A DNA stretch of 64,000 nt from Halopiger aswanensis (GTDB lineage: Archaea; Halobacteriota; Halobacteria; Halobacteriales; Natrialbaceae), in the NCBI RefSeq assembly GCF_003610195.1, contig NZ_RAPO01000003.1, forward strand, positions 248,001 through 312,000, written 5' to 3'. The position numbers and the translations under genes were made by a program. Every line of letters starts with the position of its first letter. Positions within the stretch are counted from its first letter, which is position 1. Below the pieces are notes generated by a model. It worked only from the letters and a program-made list of their open reading frames with translations, was not told the origin of the DNA and searched no databases. Positions 18,453-26,116 of the stretch are shown one piece after another.

Positions 18453-18983
18453 TTACGCGATCAGCTTCTCTTCGCCCTTCTCGACGACGATACGGCACGG
18501 CGGCGAGATCTTGTTGTAGGCGCGGCGGAACGCGTCCTTGGCGAACTCGGCGTCGTCGACGTCACACCAGACGGTGAAGATGCGCTCGCCCTCGTCGATG
18601 CGGGCGGCGGTACCGACGATCTTCCCGAACGCCTGGCGCATCCCGTCGGAAACACGGTCTGCACCCGCACCGGTCGCCTGCTTGTTCTCCCGGATGACGT
18701 GGTGGGGGAACTTGCGCAGGATCATCTTGTAGTTGTTCTCGCCGGCGTTTTTCAGCATGTGGCGGTTCGCCGACAGGCGCGAGGCCTCGAGCGATCCGTG
18801 ACGGATCTGGACCTCTTCCTCGGTAACGAGGCTGATCTGGATCGGGTAATCCTCGGGATCGGCGCTGATGTCGCCCATCTTGTGCTGTGCGATCTTCGAG
18901 CCCGGGATGCCAGTAATGTACTCGCGGCGGGTGTATGCCGGCTTACTGATCTCCCGGTACATGGAGGCAGGTTTGTCGGACAT
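18453..18983 (-). CDS. rpl10e: 50S ribosomal protein L10e (L16 family)
   Basis: Large-subunit ribosomal protein near the peptidyl-transferase centre. All 176 residues match the archaeal L10e family, from [20 protein letters not shown] through [16 protein letters not shown] and [19 protein letters not shown] to the closing region with [15 protein letters not shown]. It appears to be a single-gene unit. CTTTATCC (read on minus, about 19018-19026) is a likely TATA box with a short leader. The stop codon is followed after 7 bases by a strong palindromic element. Confidence 0.97.
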   Translation of the reverse strand: MSDKPASMYREISKPAYTRREYITGIPGSKIAQHKMGDISADPEDYPIQISLVTEEEVQIRHGSLEASRLSANRHMLKNAGENNYKMILRKFPHHVIRENKQATGAGADRVSDGMRQAFGKIVGTAARIDEGERIFTVWCDVDDAEFAKDAFRRAYNKISPPCRIVVEKGEEKLIA

Positions 18984-19185
18984 GGTGGTTACTTACGAAA
19001 ACGGAGGCCTACCGTGCGGATAAAGGCTTCGAACCGTCGCGTCCAGCAGGGCGGCTACCGAGGCAAGAACGGGGATGAAGCGTGAGAAACGGTCGCATTC
19101 TGGCGGGCGCCCGAGGTCGAACCGCAGAGAGGGGGCAGATAGGTAGATCACATGCGCGCGGTCGGGCGCGGTTACGTGTCAAAGC

Positions 19186-19431
19186 TCAGTTCGCCGCCGC
19201 AACCGGCACGTACTCCGTCTCCGTCCGCTCGACGAGATTCTGCGCCGAGAGCGCCTCGAGCACGCTCAGGATCGCCATCTTCTGCATCCCCAGCGATCGG
19301 TGCAGGTCGGTCAGCGTCGCGCCGCCGGTCGCCTCGAGGAAGAGGTAGACGAGTTTCCCCTGCGAGGACTCGAGTTCGGCGGGTAAGGGGTCGATGTCGG
19401 CCGGTGAACGCTGTTGCGTTTCTGATAGCAT
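19186..19431 (-). CDS. Small winged-helix regulator (TrmB/MarR-like)
   Basis: An 81-residue protein consisting of one winged helix: KLVYLFLEATGGATLTDLHR, then the recognition region LGMQKMAILSVLEAL and the wing NLVERTETEYVPV. There is no effector domain. I take the start at 19431 because TTATACAGG (read on minus, about 19455-19461) is correctly spaced for leaderless transcription; the longer open frame overlaps the neighbour's promoter. It is divergent from the site-2 protease gene and could regulate it. Target unknown. Confidence 0.75.
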   Translation of the reverse strand: MLSETQQRSPADIDPLPAELESSQGKLVYLFLEATGGATLTDLHRSLGMQKMAILSVLEALSAQNLVERTETEYVPVAAAN

Positions 19432-19633
19432 ACATCCACCGTCCACGAACTCCTGTATAACTCTATGGTGCAAGGTGGTTATACGGACTATTGGATAAGT
19501 ATGTGATAATATATCTTGGATCGGAGATGACCGTCCACTATTCGAGAACGAATTCCGGTGAGAGACGCCGGAACAATCAGCGAAACCGTGGGTCAACGGC
19601 GTGTTTAAGGAGCAGCCGCGGCAATCATACAGC

Positions 19634-20812
19634 ATGATGCGGAGCTTTCGGATCGGATCTCTGTTCGGGATCCCCATCAAGTTGGATTTCACGTTCCTGC
19701 TGGTGCTCCCGCTGTTCGCCTACCTCATCGGCGCCCAGATCGAGGAGGTCTCGGAGGTGCTCAACGTCGTGCTCGGCGCCGGGATTAACGTCGAGGCCGT
19801 AGCCGCGGGCGCGAACCCCTGGATCTTCGGCCTCGCTGCAGCGCTCGGCCTGTTCGTCGGCGTGATCCTCCACGAACTCGGCCACTCGCTGACCGCCCAA
19901 CGGTACGGGTTTCCGATCGACTCGATCACCCTCTGGCTGTTCGGGGGCGTCGCCCAGTTCACCGAGATGCCCGAAGACTGGCGCCAGGAGTTCACCATCG
20001 CCATCGCTGGTCCGATCGTCTCCGTGCTTGTCGGAATCGTCTCCTACGGGCTCTTCGCCGTGACGCCCGCGGAGCTAAACGGCGTCCGATTCGTCCTGGG
20101 CTACCTCGCGATCCTGAACGTCGCGCTGGCAGGGTTCAACATGCTCCCCGCGTTCCCGATGGACGGCGGTCGCGTCCTCCGGGCGTTTCTCGCCCGCTCG
20201 AAGCCCTACGCCAAAGCGACCCAGCAGGCCGCGGGCATCGGGCGGTTCTTCGCGATCATCATGGGGCTGTTCGGGCTGTTCAACCTGAACATCATCCTCA
20301 TCGGCGTCGCCTTCTTCGTCTACATCGCCGCCTCGAGCGAGGCCCAGCAGGTGACGATGAAAGCGGCCTTCCAGGACGTCACGGTCTCCGATATCATGAC
20401 GCCGGCCGGCGACCTCCACACTGTCGAGCCGGACACCTCGATCGCGGACCTGATCCAGCGGATGTTCAGCGAGCGCCACACCGGCTATCCGGTCGTCGAG
20501 CGCGACGCGTACGACGGCGACCGGCTGATCGGGCTCGTGACGCTATCCGACGCGCGCGAGATCGAGCCGGTCGAGCGCGACGCATACACGGTCGAGGACG
20601 TGATGACGACCGATCTGCAGACGATCGCGCCGGATTCGGACGCGATGGAGGCGATCGATCGCATGCGCGCGAACGATATCGGTCGCCTGCTCGTCGTGGA
20701 CGACGGCGACCTCGTCGGGCTGATCTCGCGGACGGACGTGATGACCGCCTTCGACATCGTTCAGAAGAGCGGCGCCCTGAATCCGTCGCGACCGCCACAG
20801 ACCGCGGACTGA
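19634..20812 (+). CDS. Site-2 protease (M50) with CBS pair
   Basis: Intramembrane zinc metalloprotease of the S2P class with CBS domains, 392 residues. Zinc-site motif H80-E-L-G-H84 and the distal Asp177 in LPAFPMDGGRV are intact. About six membrane helices fill the first 240 residues. Two CBS domains follow (about 250-310 and 318-375; DIMTPAGDLHTV and DVMTTDLQTIAP), which usually sense adenine nucleotides. The TTTAAG box at 19605-19610 supports the ATG at 19634. Substrates in archaea are mostly unknown; membrane-bound regulators are typical for the class. Confidence 0.92.
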   Translation: MMRSFRIGSLFGIPIKLDFTFLLVLPLFAYLIGAQIEEVSEVLNVVLGAGINVEAVAAGANPWIFGLAAALGLFVGVILHELGHSLTAQRYGFPIDSITLWLFGGVAQFTEMPEDWRQEFTIAIAGPIVSVLVGIVSYGLFAVTPAELNGVRFVLGYLAILNVALAGFNMLPAFPMDGGRVLRAFLARSKPYAKATQQAAGIGRFFAIIMGLFGLFNLNIILIGVAFFVYIAASSEAQQVTMKAAFQDVTVSDIMTPAGDLHTVEPDTSIADLIQRMFSERHTGYPVVERDAYDGDRLIGLVTLSDAREIEPVERDAYTVEDVMTTDLQTIAPDSDAMEAIDRMRANDIGRLLVVDDGDLVGLISRTDVMTAFDIVQKSGALNPSRPPQTAD

Positions 20813-20938
20813 TCGTGGACTGATCGATCCCCGGATCGGTTCAGGACTAACGAGAAAATCCGGCAAAACCGGCCGAAACCACCGTCTCGACGGCCGAGAC
20901 CAATATTCTTAACCGCGGCCGGGGCCGACGATTCGGCG

Positions 20939-21967
20939 ATGCCACCGGCCATCGAGACCGTCGATCTCGTGAAGGAGTACGGGGACTTGCGCGCCCTACA
21001 GGAGCTGTCGCTGACCGTCGAGGAGGGCGAGTTCTTCGGCCTGCTCGGGCCCAACGGCGCGGGCAAGACGACGTTCATCAATACGCTGGTCGGGCTGGTC
21101 CGCAAGACCGGCGGCGAGGCGCGAGTCTTCGGCTACGACGTCGAGGACGACTACCGCGAGGCCCGGGACGCGATCGGGCTCGCGCCCCAGGAGTTCAACG
21201 TCGACCGCTTCTTTCCGATCAAGGAGGTGCTGATGCACAAGGCCGGTTACCACGGAATCCCCGAGGACGAGGCCGCCGAACGTGCCGACGAGGTCCTCAA
21301 GCGCGTCGGCATCTACGACAAGCGCAACGAGCGCTTCGACTGGCTCTCCGGCGGGATGAAGCGCCGACTGCTGCTCGCCCGCGCGCTCGTCACCGACCCC
21401 GATCTGCTCATTCTGGACGAGCCCACGGCGGGCGTCGACGTTCAACTGCGTCACGACCTCTGGGAACTCGTCACCGAACTCAACGAGGAGGGGACGACGG
21501 TGCTGCTGACGACCCACTACATCGAGGAGGCCGAGCGCCTCTGCGATCGGGTTGCGATCATGAACGAGGGCCGGAAGGTGACCGTCGCGACGCCGGATGA
21601 ACTCAAGGAACGCGGGACCGACACCATCTCGGTGCGCCTCGAGTCGGCTCCGTCGATGACGCCCGACGTGAGCGCCGAGTACGCCCACGAGACGACGCTC
21701 GACGGCGACCGGCTCGAGGTCCGCGTCGACGACGGCGGCTCGACCGCGCCGCGGCTGCTCAACGACCTCGAGGCGAAGGGCTACGAGATCGCCGACCTCG
21801 AGATCACGCGTACGTCGCTCGAGGAGATTTTCGTCGACCTTACCCGCAGCGAGGATCGGACGGTGACGCGGTCGTCGGCGTCGTCGGCCTCGAGCGGCGG
21901 TGACGGTGACAACGAGGACGGCGAGCGCGGTGACACGGCCGAACGCGAACAGGAGGGGGTCGCCTAA
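20939..21967 (+). CDS. ABC-2 type transporter, ATP-binding subunit
   Basis: A 342-residue exporter ATPase of the DrrA-like class. Walker A is GLLGPNGAGKTTF (about 36-48), the signature is LSGGMKRR, and Walker B is LLILDEPTAGVD, followed by the switch His in LLTTHYIEEAE. A DUF4162-like C-terminal region and an acidic Ser/Gly tail end it. The stop overlaps the permease start by one base (TAATG), so the two are one operon. Substrate not predictable; lipids, drugs or polymers are typical. Confidence 0.93.
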   Translation: MPPAIETVDLVKEYGDLRALQELSLTVEEGEFFGLLGPNGAGKTTFINTLVGLVRKTGGEARVFGYDVEDDYREARDAIGLAPQEFNVDRFFPIKEVLMHKAGYHGIPEDEAAERADEVLKRVGIYDKRNERFDWLSGGMKRRLLLARALVTDPDLLILDEPTAGVDVQLRHDLWELVTELNEEGTTVLLTTHYIEEAERLCDRVAIMNEGRKVTVATPDELKERGTDTISVRLESAPSMTPDVSAEYAHETTLDGDRLEVRVDDGGSTAPRLLNDLEAKGYEIADLEITRTSLEEIFVDLTRSEDRTVTRSSASSASSGGDGDNEDGERGDTAEREQEGVA

Positions 21968-22770
21968 TGCTGTCAGTCGGCTTCCGCGCCCTCTTCCGGC
22001 GCGAGGTCCTGCGGTTCGTCCGCCGCCCGAAGAACACGTTCATGCCGCCGGCGATCACGAACGTGCTCTACTTCGCCGTCTTCGGGCTCATCCTCGGCGG
22101 CCGGATCGACGAGATCGCGGGCTTCCCGTACATCCTCTTCATCGTCCCCGGGCTCATCGTCCTGGGAGCCATCTCGAACGCCTTCGAGAACGCCTCGTTC
22201 TCGATCTTCCACGGGCGGTGGAACGAGTACATCCACGAGACGCTGACCTCGCCGCTGTCCTACGCCGAGATGGTCGTCGCCTACGTCGCTGCCAGCGCGG
22301 TCCGGGGACTGATCGTCGGCGTCATCATCGCCGTCGTCGGCCGCCTGTTCGTCCCGATCAGCATCGAGCACGGCCTGTTCCTCGTCGCGACGATGGTCGT
22401 CATTACGGCGCTCTTTGCCGGCCTCGGAATCATCGGCGGCCTCGTCGCACGGGACTTCGACGACCTGACCGTCATGAACCAGTTCATCCTCCGGCCGCTG
22501 GTCTTCTTTGGCGCCGTGTTCTACTCGCTCGAGACGTTCGAGCAGGCCTGGCAGGTCCAAATTTCGCTGGTGAATCCGATGGTCTACATGGTCGACAGCG
22601 TCCGGTACGGGCTGCTGGGCTACTCGGATCTGATCGCGGTCGGCATCCTTCCGGCTCCCTACGGCAACCTCGCCCCGCTGTTCTCGCTGGGCGTGTTGAC
22701 GACGGTCACGGCTGTCGTCCTCGCGATCGACATCTACCTGTTCAAGACCGGCTACGGATTGACAGACTGA
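21967..22770 (+). CDS. ABC-2 type transporter, permease subunit
   Basis: A 267-residue membrane subunit with six hydrophobic helices and the ABC-2 signature region near the end (LVNPMVYMVDSVRYGLLG). The amphipathic N-terminus FRALFRREVLRFVRRPKN is typical of the family. It pairs with the preceding ATPase through a one-base overlap. Substrate unknown. Confidence 0.92.
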   Translation: MLSVGFRALFRREVLRFVRRPKNTFMPPAITNVLYFAVFGLILGGRIDEIAGFPYILFIVPGLIVLGAISNAFENASFSIFHGRWNEYIHETLTSPLSYAEMVVAYVAASAVRGLIVGVIIAVVGRLFVPISIEHGLFLVATMVVITALFAGLGIIGGLVARDFDDLTVMNQFILRPLVFFGAVFYSLETFEQAWQVQISLVNPMVYMVDSVRYGLLGYSDLIAVGILPAPYGNLAPLFSLGVLTTVTAVVLAIDIYLFKTGYGLTD

Positions 22771-22850
22771 CCGAGAACCCGTCCTGCTGACTGGTTTCTA
22801 CATTGTTCTCGACGAGGACTATCTCGAGACCGTGCGTCACTGCCGAACTA

Positions 22851-23708
22851 TCAGGTCGCGATGGTAACTAGCTCCTCGCGAACCGACAACAACGTCCCAA
22901 GATGGTCGTTCTCGACGGTTCGAAACGTAACGTCCGAGCGGTCCGCGTAGACGCGCTCGACGGGCTCGAGCGGGACGTTCGAATCCGCAGTCCCGTGCCA
23001 GGCCGTCGTCTCGATAGCGGGTTCGGGGTCGGGGAGCGACCAGTCGCCGGCCAGGAATCGGGTCTCGCGGACCGCACCCGACGGCCGGCCCGCCAGTCCG
23101 GTCCGGAAATCGTGGCCGACGAGTTGTGCGGTGACGTCGTCGAGATCTCGCTCGGTAAGCTGATCGACGACGAACGGATCGCCGCGACGCTGGGCGAGCA
23201 GTCGCGAACAGCGCAACGCGATATCGAGCAGCCGGGGAAACCGGGCGAGCGACGCGAGCGGCCCCTCGCTCTCCGGCACCGGCGCGCTGACGATTCCCGC
23301 GGCGGTGACCCGGTCCGGGAACCGGTCGGCGACGGCCAGCGCCGGAGGTCCGCCGCCGGAGAAGCCGGCGACGGCGAACGACTCGAGACCCAGTTCGTCG
23401 GCGAGGTACTGGCAGTCGGCCGCCCACGTCTCGAGCGTGCCGTCGGGATGGGGATCGGAGCGGCCGTAGCCGGGGCGACTCGGTGCGATCACGCGAACGC
23501 CGCGCTGCCGAGCAGTATAGGAGAGGACCGCGCCGAGGACGCACGATCCCGGGACGCCGTGGTGAAAGACCAGCGACGTCCCGTCCTCGCGGCCGTAGGT
23601 CGCGTACGCGAGCGTGCGGCCGTCGGGGAGGTCGAGCGTCTCGACGTTCAGATCGCGATCCAGATCGAGATCGACGTCCGGCATTGAGTTCGACTGGAGT
23701 GGAAGCAT
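22851..23708 (-). CDS. Alpha/beta-fold hydrolase
   Basis: Soluble hydrolase of about 285 residues. Oxyanion-hole segment FHHGVPGS (about 49-56), nucleophile S117 in AGFSGGG, and a C-terminal His in ENDHLGTLLS complete the usual triad positions. The lid region between about 145 and 225 is short. The start is uncertain between 23708 and the ATG at 23684; neither has a clear promoter. The substrate cannot be told from sequence; esters or epoxides are common for the fold. Confidence 0.85.
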   Translation of the reverse strand: MLPLQSNSMPDVDLDLDRDLNVETLDLPDGRTLAYATYGREDGTSLVFHHGVPGSCVLGAVLSYTARQRGVRVIAPSRPGYGRSDPHPDGTLETWAADCQYLADELGLESFAVAGFSGGGPPALAVADRFPDRVTAAGIVSAPVPESEGPLASLARFPRLLDIALRCSRLLAQRRGDPFVVDQLTERDLDDVTAQLVGHDFRTGLAGRPSGAVRETRFLAGDWSLPDPEPAIETTAWHGTADSNVPLEPVERVYADRSDVTFRTVENDHLGTLLSVREELVTIAT

Positions 23709-23831
23709 CGGTAGTGGGATCGACGAACGCAGAGTGCGTCGGCGACGATGTGCGAACGTGGAAGCGGCCGGGCGAAAATAGCACCGGTTTACGAGACGGA
23801 TTCGAGGCGAGACCGCGCCTCGAGCGGTCGA

Positions 23832-24848
23832 TTACTCGCCGCGCTCTGCGACTTTGACGAGTTGCTTCCCGATGTTCTCGCCCTCGAAGAGGCCGAAGAA
23901 GGCCTCAGGCGCGTTCTCGAAGCCCTCGACGACGTTTTCACGGTAGTGCAGGTCGCCCTGCTGGATGAACTCCGAGAGGGACTCGAGGGCCTCGTTCCAC
24001 CGGTGCTGGTAGTCGCCGACGAGGAAGCCTTCGACCGTCGCGCGGGACTCGATGAGCTTGCTCAGCTTGCGCGGCCCCGTTGGGACCTCGGTCGCGTTGT
24101 ACAGCGAGATCTGGCCGCAGACGGCGACGCGGGCGTCGACGTTCAGCAATGGCCAGACGGCGTCCGTGATCGGACCGCCGACGTTGTCGAAGTAGGCGTC
24201 GACGCCGTCGGGGCAGGCTTCTTCCATCGCGGCCTCGAGGTCGTCGGTTTCCTTGTAGTTGATCGCGGCGTCGAACCCGAGGTCGTCGGTCAGCCACTCG
24301 ATCTTCTCCTCGCTGCCGGCGGTGCCGACGACGCGGGCGCCCGAGAGCCGGGCGATCTGGCCGGCGACGGAGCCGACCGCGCCCGCCGCGGCGGAGACGA
24401 CGACCGTCTCGCCGGGCGAGGGGTCGGCGACGTCGAGCATGCCGAAGTAGCCCGTGATACCGGGCATGCCCAGCACCCCGAGCGCGGTCGAGACGGGACC
24501 GAGTTCCGGATTCACGGGCCGGAGTTCGTCGGCGTCCGCGACCGCGTGCTCGGCCCACAGGAGGTTGCCGGTGACGACGTCGCCCTCGCCGAACGCGTCG
24601 GCCTCGGACGCGACGACCTCGCCGACGATGCCGGCCTGCATCGGGTCGCCGACGTCCCACGGTTCGGCGTAGGATTCCTCGTCGCGCATACGACCGCGCA
24701 TGTAGGGGTCGACGGACTGGTAGAGGGTCTTCACGAGGACCTCGCCGGGGCCGGGTTCCGGACGGTCGACGGTCACGAGATCGAAGTTCTCGCGGGTCGG
24801 TTCGCCGGTCGGGCGGCTGGCGAGTCGCCACTGTCTGGTTTCTGCCAT
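23832..24848 (-). CDS. NADP-dependent oxidoreductase (MDR superfamily, CurA-like)
   Basis: A 338-residue zinc-free medium-chain reductase that reduces enones or aldehydes with NADPH. Family landmarks are LYQSVDPYMRGRM, the dinucleotide loop VVSAAAGAVGSVAGQIA, and DVYFDNVGG-like DAYFDNVGGPITDAV, then GFLVGDYQHRW. The catalytic-zinc Cys and His are absent, as expected for this branch. The open frame continues upstream antisense to the carbonic anhydrase gene; the ATG at 24848 marks the conserved N-terminus. Divergent from the carbonic anhydrase gene. Confidence 0.92.
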   Translation of the reverse strand: MAETRQWRLASRPTGEPTRENFDLVTVDRPEPGPGEVLVKTLYQSVDPYMRGRMRDEESYAEPWDVGDPMQAGIVGEVVASEADAFGEGDVVTGNLLWAEHAVADADELRPVNPELGPVSTALGVLGMPGITGYFGMLDVADPSPGETVVVSAAAGAVGSVAGQIARLSGARVVGTAGSEEKIEWLTDDLGFDAAINYKETDDLEAAMEEACPDGVDAYFDNVGGPITDAVWPLLNVDARVAVCGQISLYNATEVPTGPRKLSKLIESRATVEGFLVGDYQHRWNEALESLSEFIQQGDLHYRENVVEGFENAPEAFFGLFEGENIGKQLVKVAERGE

Positions 24849-24997
24849 GTCGAGTCGTAGCGGTCGGCGACGGATGAAACGCGGGCTCGCGGAAGACAGT
24901 GCCGGTGCTGCGATCGACCGGCGAGCGAGCGCGCCTCGAGCGCACTCGCGGTCCACCGCCGGCCCCTCCAGCGTGGGAGCTTTTTCACTGCCGTTCG

Positions 24998-25013
24998 CAT
25001 ACGGTACCGTATG
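24998..25013. promoter_or_regulatory. 16-base perfect palindrome over the carbonic anhydrase start
   Basis: CATACGGTACCGTATG is an exact 16-base palindrome whose last three bases are the start codon at 25011. GAGCTTTTTCAC (about 24977-24988) is the likely TATA region, so the palindrome spans the predicted transcription start. This is a good position for a repressor or for autoregulation. Confidence 0.5.
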
Positions 25014-25793
25014 GCAACCGACAACGACGGCGACGATTCCGACGGAAGTGGCGCCGACACGAGCGCGCCGGCCGGCGATCCCGCCGCCGGGCCGGAGCAC
25101 GATCACGAGGTCCTCGAGACCCTGCTCGCGGGCAACCGGCGCCACGTCGACTCGCTGCCAGAGGACTACTTCAGGGACGTCCAGACGGGCCAGCACCCGG
25201 GCGTCGTCGCGATCTGTTGCTCGGACTCGCGGGTCCCGCAGGAATACATGTGGGGGGTCGACCACCCCGGCGCGGTCTTTACGCCGAGCAACATCGGCAA
25301 TCAGGTCTGGGACGAGGACGACGGCGAGCGCATCGTCGACGGCGGGATCCTCTACCCGATCCACCACACCGAGACCGCCGTCGTCGCCGTCGTCGGTCAC
25401 ACCGGTTGCGGCGCCGTCACCGCGGCCTACCGGGTCGCGACGGGCGGGGACACGCCCGGACCCCAGGGGGTCGACAAGTGGGTCGAGATGCTCGTCCCCG
25501 TCGTCGAGGAGGCCATAGAGAGCGGCGCCGTCGACGCCGACGCGGACGAGGAAACGGTCGTCAATCAACTCGTCGAGTACAACGTCAACCGGCAAGTAGC
25601 GTTCCTCCAAAACGCGGCGGACGTCCCGGACGATATCGCCGTCTACGGCTTCGTCTACGACTTCCAGCGGGTCTACGGTGATACGGATGGCCGCGCGTAC
25701 CTGATCAACGTCGACGGCGAGACAGATCCGGCGGCGATCCGCGAGCGCGTACCGGACGGCTACGAGACGGCGGCCGCCAGCTTGCTGGCCTGA
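25011..25793 (+). CDS. Beta-class carbonic anhydrase
   Basis: Interconverts CO2 and bicarbonate. Of 260 residues, the first 30 are an acidic low-complexity head. Zinc ligands are C70 (CCSDSR), H130 and C133 (GHTGCGAV), with the D72/R74 dyad present, so the site is complete. It is the first of a run of inorganic-carbon genes: a small membrane protein follows, then DabA/DabB on the other strand. An exact palindrome covers the start codon. Confidence 0.95.
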   Translation: MATDNDGDDSDGSGADTSAPAGDPAAGPEHDHEVLETLLAGNRRHVDSLPEDYFRDVQTGQHPGVVAICCSDSRVPQEYMWGVDHPGAVFTPSNIGNQVWDEDDGERIVDGGILYPIHHTETAVVAVVGHTGCGAVTAAYRVATGGDTPGPQGVDKWVEMLVPVVEEAIESGAVDADADEETVVNQLVEYNVNRQVAFLQNAADVPDDIAVYGFVYDFQRVYGDTDGRAYLINVDGETDPAAIRERVPDGYETAAASLLA

Positions 25794-25855
25794 CGACCAC
25801 GCGAGCGCGGCCGGCCGTCGACACCGTTTTACCACTCCCGGAAAACGTATCGAGC

Positions 25856-26074
25856 ATGCGTTCGCTCCTCGAGTCCGACGTCGGCTTCTACTACGCCGTC
25901 GGCGCGTTCGTCGCCGCGATCTTCGTCATCGGATTGACGACGCTTGCGGTGCTCTCGCCCGCCGGGATCGGCGCTCGAGAGCTCGGCGGCCTCGTCGTCG
26001 GCTTCCTGCTGTTCATGGTCGTCTACTTCATCTCGATTACGATCCACCAGCTCGAGAAGCGAGAGGAACTGTAA
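25856..26074 (+). CDS. Small two-helix membrane protein
   Basis: A 72-residue protein with two hydrophobic helices (about 11-33 and 43-63) joined by a Gly-rich turn, ending in charged KREEL. It starts 62 bases after the carbonic anhydrase stop. ACACCGTTTTACC (25821-25833) could be its own promoter. I do not recognise the family; position suggests but does not show a link to carbon uptake. Confidence 0.7.
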   Translation: MRSLLESDVGFYYAVGAFVAAIFVIGLTTLAVLSPAGIGARELGGLVVGFLLFMVVYFISITIHQLEKREEL

Positions 26075-26116
26075 CCGCGAGGCGACGGTGGCGGAACTGG
26101 AAGGGGAACGGAAAAC

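Noticed and set aside
18178-18498. 106-codon minus-strand frame overlapping the end of rpl10e
   Set aside because: It runs through the hairpin element, is Arg-rich, and overlaps the L10e end in another frame.
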